Part shown: positions 6,318 through 8,545 of the stretch, piece by piece | How the letters are laid out: the number at the start of each line of letters is the position of its first letter | Position numbering within the stretch: position 1 is the stretch's first letter | The notes under the pieces: generated by a model | Databases searched by the model: none | Seen by the model: only the letters and a program-made list of their open reading frames with translations | Told to the model about the DNA's origin: nothing | Program-made: the position numbers and the translations under genes | From: an uncultured Alistipes sp. | GTDB lineage: Bacteria; Bacteroidota; Bacteroidia; Bacteroidales; Rikenellaceae | Assembly (NCBI GenBank): GCA_900769445.1 | Contig: CAAGGR010000039.1 | Span: 1 to 8,545, forward strand | Direction of reading: 5' to 3' | Length of the DNA stretch: 8,545 nucleotides

Positions 6318-7100
6318 TTAACCCTCAATTGAGAAGATTTGCTTGGCTGTAGCGGTGGTGATTTGGTCTACGCGCTCAGCTGTTATACCGTGCAACTCTG
6401 CAATTTTACCACATACAAACTCGATATACGACGACTCATTGCGTTTGCCACGATGAGGTACGGGGGTAAGATATGGACAATCTGTTTCGAGCAGAAGCAA
6501 CTCTGTTGGAAGCTCTCTTACCACCCTATCCAAACCCGAATTTTTGAAGGTTACAACACCACCTATACCGAAGACAAAGTCGCCCAATGCGCCCAACTTC
6601 TTAGCGGTATCAACACTATCGGCGTAGGCATGAAAGACACCTCTCAAGCCCCTGCCACGATATGTAGCAACAGCATCAAGCATCTCCTTATAGGCAGAGC
6701 GGGTATGTATTATCACTGGGAGATTATGCACAAGTGCCAACTCCAATTGAGCATGTAACACCTCGCGCTGGATAGCATAAAAATCGCTACTCCAGTAGAG
6801 GTCGAGACCTATCTCACCAACAGCATAGAGGCGCGTAGGTGGCTCACGAAGCAGGCGCTCCACCATATCCAACTCCTCCTGCCAGCGAGGGTTGTCGTTA
6901 ACAGATGTCGGATGCAAACCTGCTGTAGGAAGACATTTTGTAGGGTACTCCTTCGCCAAGTCGAACATTCGCTGACGACTCTCGGAGTCTATATCTGGAA
7001 GGATTAATCTCTCCACCCCTGCATCCCATGCTCGTTGCAGAGCCTCAGCCCTATCGGCATCGAACTCTTCTGCATATATATGTGAATGTGTATCTATCAT
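6318..7100 (-). CDS. tatD: TatD-family metal-dependent hydrolase / DNase
   Basis: A 260-aa amidohydrolase-fold enzyme of the TatD family; characterised members are metal-dependent 3'-5' exonucleases acting on DNA. All expected ligands are visible: DTHSH at 3-7 (His5, His7), GLHP at 61-64, GEIGLD at 95-100 (Glu96), His132 in IIHTR, His157 in FHAY, and Asp207 in ETDCPYL. Length is typical. The ATG overlaps the dprA stop as ATGA (7100-7097), so it is translationally coupled to dprA and shares its promoter. Pairing with dprA suggests a DNA-processing role, but this family is widespread and the exact substrate cannot be read from sequence. Confidence 0.94.
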   Translation of the reverse strand: MIDTHSHIYAEEFDADRAEALQRAWDAGVERLILPDIDSESRQRMFDLAKEYPTKCLPTAGLHPTSVNDNPRWQEELDMVERLLREPPTRLYAVGEIGLDLYWSSDFYAIQREVLHAQLELALVHNLPVIIHTRSAYKEMLDAVATYRGRGLRGVFHAYADSVDTAKKLGALGDFVFGIGGVVTFKNSGLDRVVRELPTELLLLETDCPYLTPVPHRGKRNESSYIEFVCGKIAELHGITAERVDQITTATAKQIFSIEG

Positions 7101-8203
7101 ATTCTTTCGTATCGTTGACCTGGGAGTGTGCGAATAACACCCTTTAGCTCTAAGCCCATAAGCGTCATCATCAGTTGACCAATGGTCAGTCCCGTAGCAC
7201 TTATAAGTTGCTGAATGTCGAGTTGTTCCGCGCTATTAAACTGCTCAAATACAAGACGTTCGTTCAAATCAAAATCGTAGACTTCGGCCTCGGATGCTGT
7301 AGGCGCACTACGCTTAATGCAGTAGCGCTCCCAATCCATATCGTTGATTATATCCTTCGCGGTGAGTATCAGTCGCGCAATACCCGAACGGATAAGGTTG
7401 TTTGTTCCAAAAGAGGTGGTATCCGTAATACGCCCAGGCACCGCCATCACAGTTCTTCCGTAGCCATCGGCTAACGCTGCTGTTGCAAGCGAGCCTCCCG
7501 ACTCCTGCGACTCTATGACCACAACACCCATGCTCAATCCTGCAATGATGCGGTTACGAGCGATGAAGTGCTTGCCATTCTGCCTACTTTGAGATGTTAG
7601 CTCCGATATTAGTGCGCCACCATTTTTGAGAATATCCTCCGCAAGCTGTCGATGTGGCGTCGGGTTAATATCGGGCAGGGCATTTGCCAACACCGCGACA
7701 CTCGGCACCTTGTGGGCTATGGCAGCACGATGACACGTTGCATCAATACCATAGGCAATACCGCTCACGATGGTAAAGCGCTCCACCTCCGAGGCAAGTT
7801 CTTCAATAAGCCTGTTTGTTATATGCTGTCCCGATGGCGACATCTCACGCGTACCCACCATCGAGAGTGTCGGTGCTGAGAGTGCCTCCATATTGCCCTT
7901 CACAAAGAGAACGTGCGGACGGTCTACAGCCTCACGCAGAGGTGCAGGGTACTCACTATCGGTTGCTGCCACCATACAGATACCGTGCCTACGACAATAC
8001 TCCACTTCGCGCTGCGCCATTATCATACCCTCGCCTCTCACTATGCCCTCGGCTATATCCTTTCGTAAGCCGACATCGGCAACGAGCGAGCCTACCGACG
8101 CAGAGTATACCGCTTCGGCAGAGCCATAATGCTCTATCAGGTGCGTAACACCTCGCGCCCCCAACCCCTGCACATATAGTAGAGCAATATCCTCGATTGT
8201 CAT
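7097..8203 (-). CDS. dprA: DNA-processing protein DprA
   Basis: A 368-aa DprA/Smf protein, which binds incoming single-stranded DNA and loads RecA during natural transformation and related recombination. An N-terminal helix-hairpin-helix-like region (about 5-60) precedes the Rossmann-type domain (about 80-290), which shows SMVGTREMSPSG (114-125), VSGIAYGID (146-154), KHFIARNRIIAGLS (211-224) and ESQESGGSLATAA. A C-terminal winged-helix region (about 305-368) matches the DprA_WH type. The segment that in relatives usually reads like GLDxIYP is ALPDINP here (175-181). It is the first gene of a dprA-tatD unit. The ATG at 8203 follows a strong promoter with a predicted leader of about 15 nt. Many Bacteroidota carry dprA without proven competence, so its role here is uncertain. 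Confidence 0.95.
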   Translation of the reverse strand: MTIEDIALLYVQGLGARGVTHLIEHYGSAEAVYSASVGSLVADVGLRKDIAEGIVRGEGMIMAQREVEYCRRHGICMVAATDSEYPAPLREAVDRPHVLFVKGNMEALSAPTLSMVGTREMSPSGQHITNRLIEELASEVERFTIVSGIAYGIDATCHRAAIAHKVPSVAVLANALPDINPTPHRQLAEDILKNGGALISELTSQSRQNGKHFIARNRIIAGLSMGVVVIESQESGGSLATAALADGYGRTVMAVPGRITDTTSFGTNNLIRSGIARLILTAKDIINDMDWERYCIKRSAPTASEAEVYDFDLNERLVFEQFNSAEQLDIQQLISATGLTIGQLMMTLMGLELKGVIRTLPGQRYERI

Positions 8204-8224
8204 TTTATACCGTCGTTAGTACTA

Positions 8225-8256
8225 CAAAATTACGAAATAATTGTTAAGGTTGCAAA
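8225..8256 (-). promoter_or_regulatory. Bacteroidota-type promoter for dprA-tatD
   Basis: The minus strand has TTTG (8256-8253), a 20-nt spacer and TAATTTTG (8232-8225). Both elements match the Bacteroides sigma consensus exactly, with the same 20-nt spacing as the tRNA-Ser promoter. The predicted start is near 8218, about 15 nt before the dprA ATG. Confidence 0.8.
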
Positions 8257-8261
8257 TAAAA

Positions 8262-8289
8262 GTGAAAGGTGAAAACTGAAAGGTGAAAA
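8262..8289. repeat. Heptamer tandem repeat abutting the dprA promoter
   Basis: Four 7-bp units on the plus strand: GTGAAAG (8262), GTGAAAA (8269), CTGAAAG (8276), GTGAAAA (8283). They also read as two near-identical 14-bp units. The array starts 5 bp upstream of the dprA -33 box, in the place where an upstream activator or UP-like element would lie. Confidence 0.85.
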
Positions 8290-8318
8290 GTATGGTGTCT
8301 GCGACGCGCAAGATCAAT

Positions 8319-8440
8319 TATTTGGAGACAACTGAGACAGCAGGGACAACAGAGAAATTTATTATCATTCTGATGATACTCTGTTTCGCTGTGGTCTCTT
8401 TCGTCTCTGTGGTCTCTGTGGTCTCTGTGGTCTCAAAAAA
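8319..8440. repeat. 9-bp repeat array arranged as a long imperfect inverted repeat
   Basis: The right half (8387-8434) holds about five 9-bp units: perfect CTCTGTGGT at 8405, 8414 and 8423, and diverged copies at 8387 and 8396. The left half (8325-8354) has three diverged copies of the same unit in opposite orientation (GAGACAACT, GAGACAGCA, GGGACAACA). Pairing 8325-8354 with 8405-8434 gives 24 Watson-Crick pairs, 2 G-U pairs and 4 mismatches in a plus-strand RNA. Inside lies a smaller hairpin (8363-8368 with 8373-8378). The 60-codon plus-strand reading frame across it is low-complexity (VVS repeats) and is not called a gene. Confidence 0.8.
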
Positions 8441-8497
8441 ACCTTCCCAAGCCCCACCACCCTAATTTCTTGTCAGAAGGGGTCAGATGCAACGCTC

Positions 8498-8545
8498 GGC
8501 AAAAATGCCACCGATGGGTAGTACTTGACGTACGTCCCATTGGTG
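8498..8545. repeat. Palindromic element cut by the window edge
   Basis: A hairpin is formed by CACCGATGGG (8509-8518) and CCCATTGGTG (8536-8545), with nine Watson-Crick pairs and one G-T. A 2x2 internal loop follows, then GTAC (8521-8524) with GTAC (8530-8533) around loop TTGAC. Just left of it, GGCAAAAATGCC (8498-8509) is a second small dyad. The window ends inside the right arm, so the full extent is unknown. Together with the repeats above it fills the gene-free 342 nt upstream of dprA. Confidence 0.65.

Noticed and set aside
8325..8434. Possible CRISPR array
   Set aside because: The units are only 9 bp, contiguous, without spacers, and in both orientations; there are no cas genes.
8442..8462. 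G-quadruplex on the minus strand
   Set aside because: Only three tracts of three or more G are present, the others being GG. At most a two-layer or bulged quadruplex could form, which is weak evidence.
8283..8465. 60-codon plus-strand reading frame with VVS repeats
   Set aside because: It is produced by reading through the 9-bp tandem repeat, is low-complexity, opposes all neighbouring genes, and has no promoter or family resemblance that I can see.

Overview
The window looks like chromosomal DNA of a gut-type Bacteroidota, probably order Bacteroidales. Three things point there: promoters of the TTTG-N20-TAnnTTTG type, starts preceded by A-rich rather than Shine-Dalgarno leaders, and the content itself (a CotH-type lipoprotein and an ExbB/ExbD set with an extra membrane protein). 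An Alistipes-like genus is possible, but I cannot fix it from the sequence. All seven genes and the tRNA lie on the minus strand, so transcription runs from high to low coordinates.

Read in the direction of transcription: (1) 8204-8545 is non-coding. It holds the dprA promoter, a heptamer tandem repeat directly against that promoter, a 9-bp repeat array in inverted orientation, and one side of a palindrome cut by the window edge. (2) dprA and tatD overlap by 4 bp (ATGA) and form one transcription unit. (3) ansA (type I asparaginase) has its own candidate promoter. (4) A four-gene energy-transduction operon follows: exbB, a 321-aa membrane and coiled-coil protein of unknown function, then two exbD genes. 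Gaps are 32, 3 and 2 nt, and a clear intrinsic terminator closes the operon. (5) A monocistronic CotH-family lipoprotein gene follows. (6) A tRNA-Ser(UGA) gene has a near-perfect promoter and two tandem intrinsic terminators.

Functionally, the exb operon should build a proton-driven inner-membrane motor of the TonB-ExbB-ExbD/TolQR class. No tonB or TonB-dependent receptor is in the window, so the TonB partner would be encoded elsewhere. The unknown protein encoded between exbB and exbD is the best candidate for an undescribed component. DprA (single-stranded DNA loading of RecA), TatD (metal-dependent nuclease) and AnsA (asparagine breakdown) are housekeeping genes. I see no mobile element, CRISPR array or defence system.
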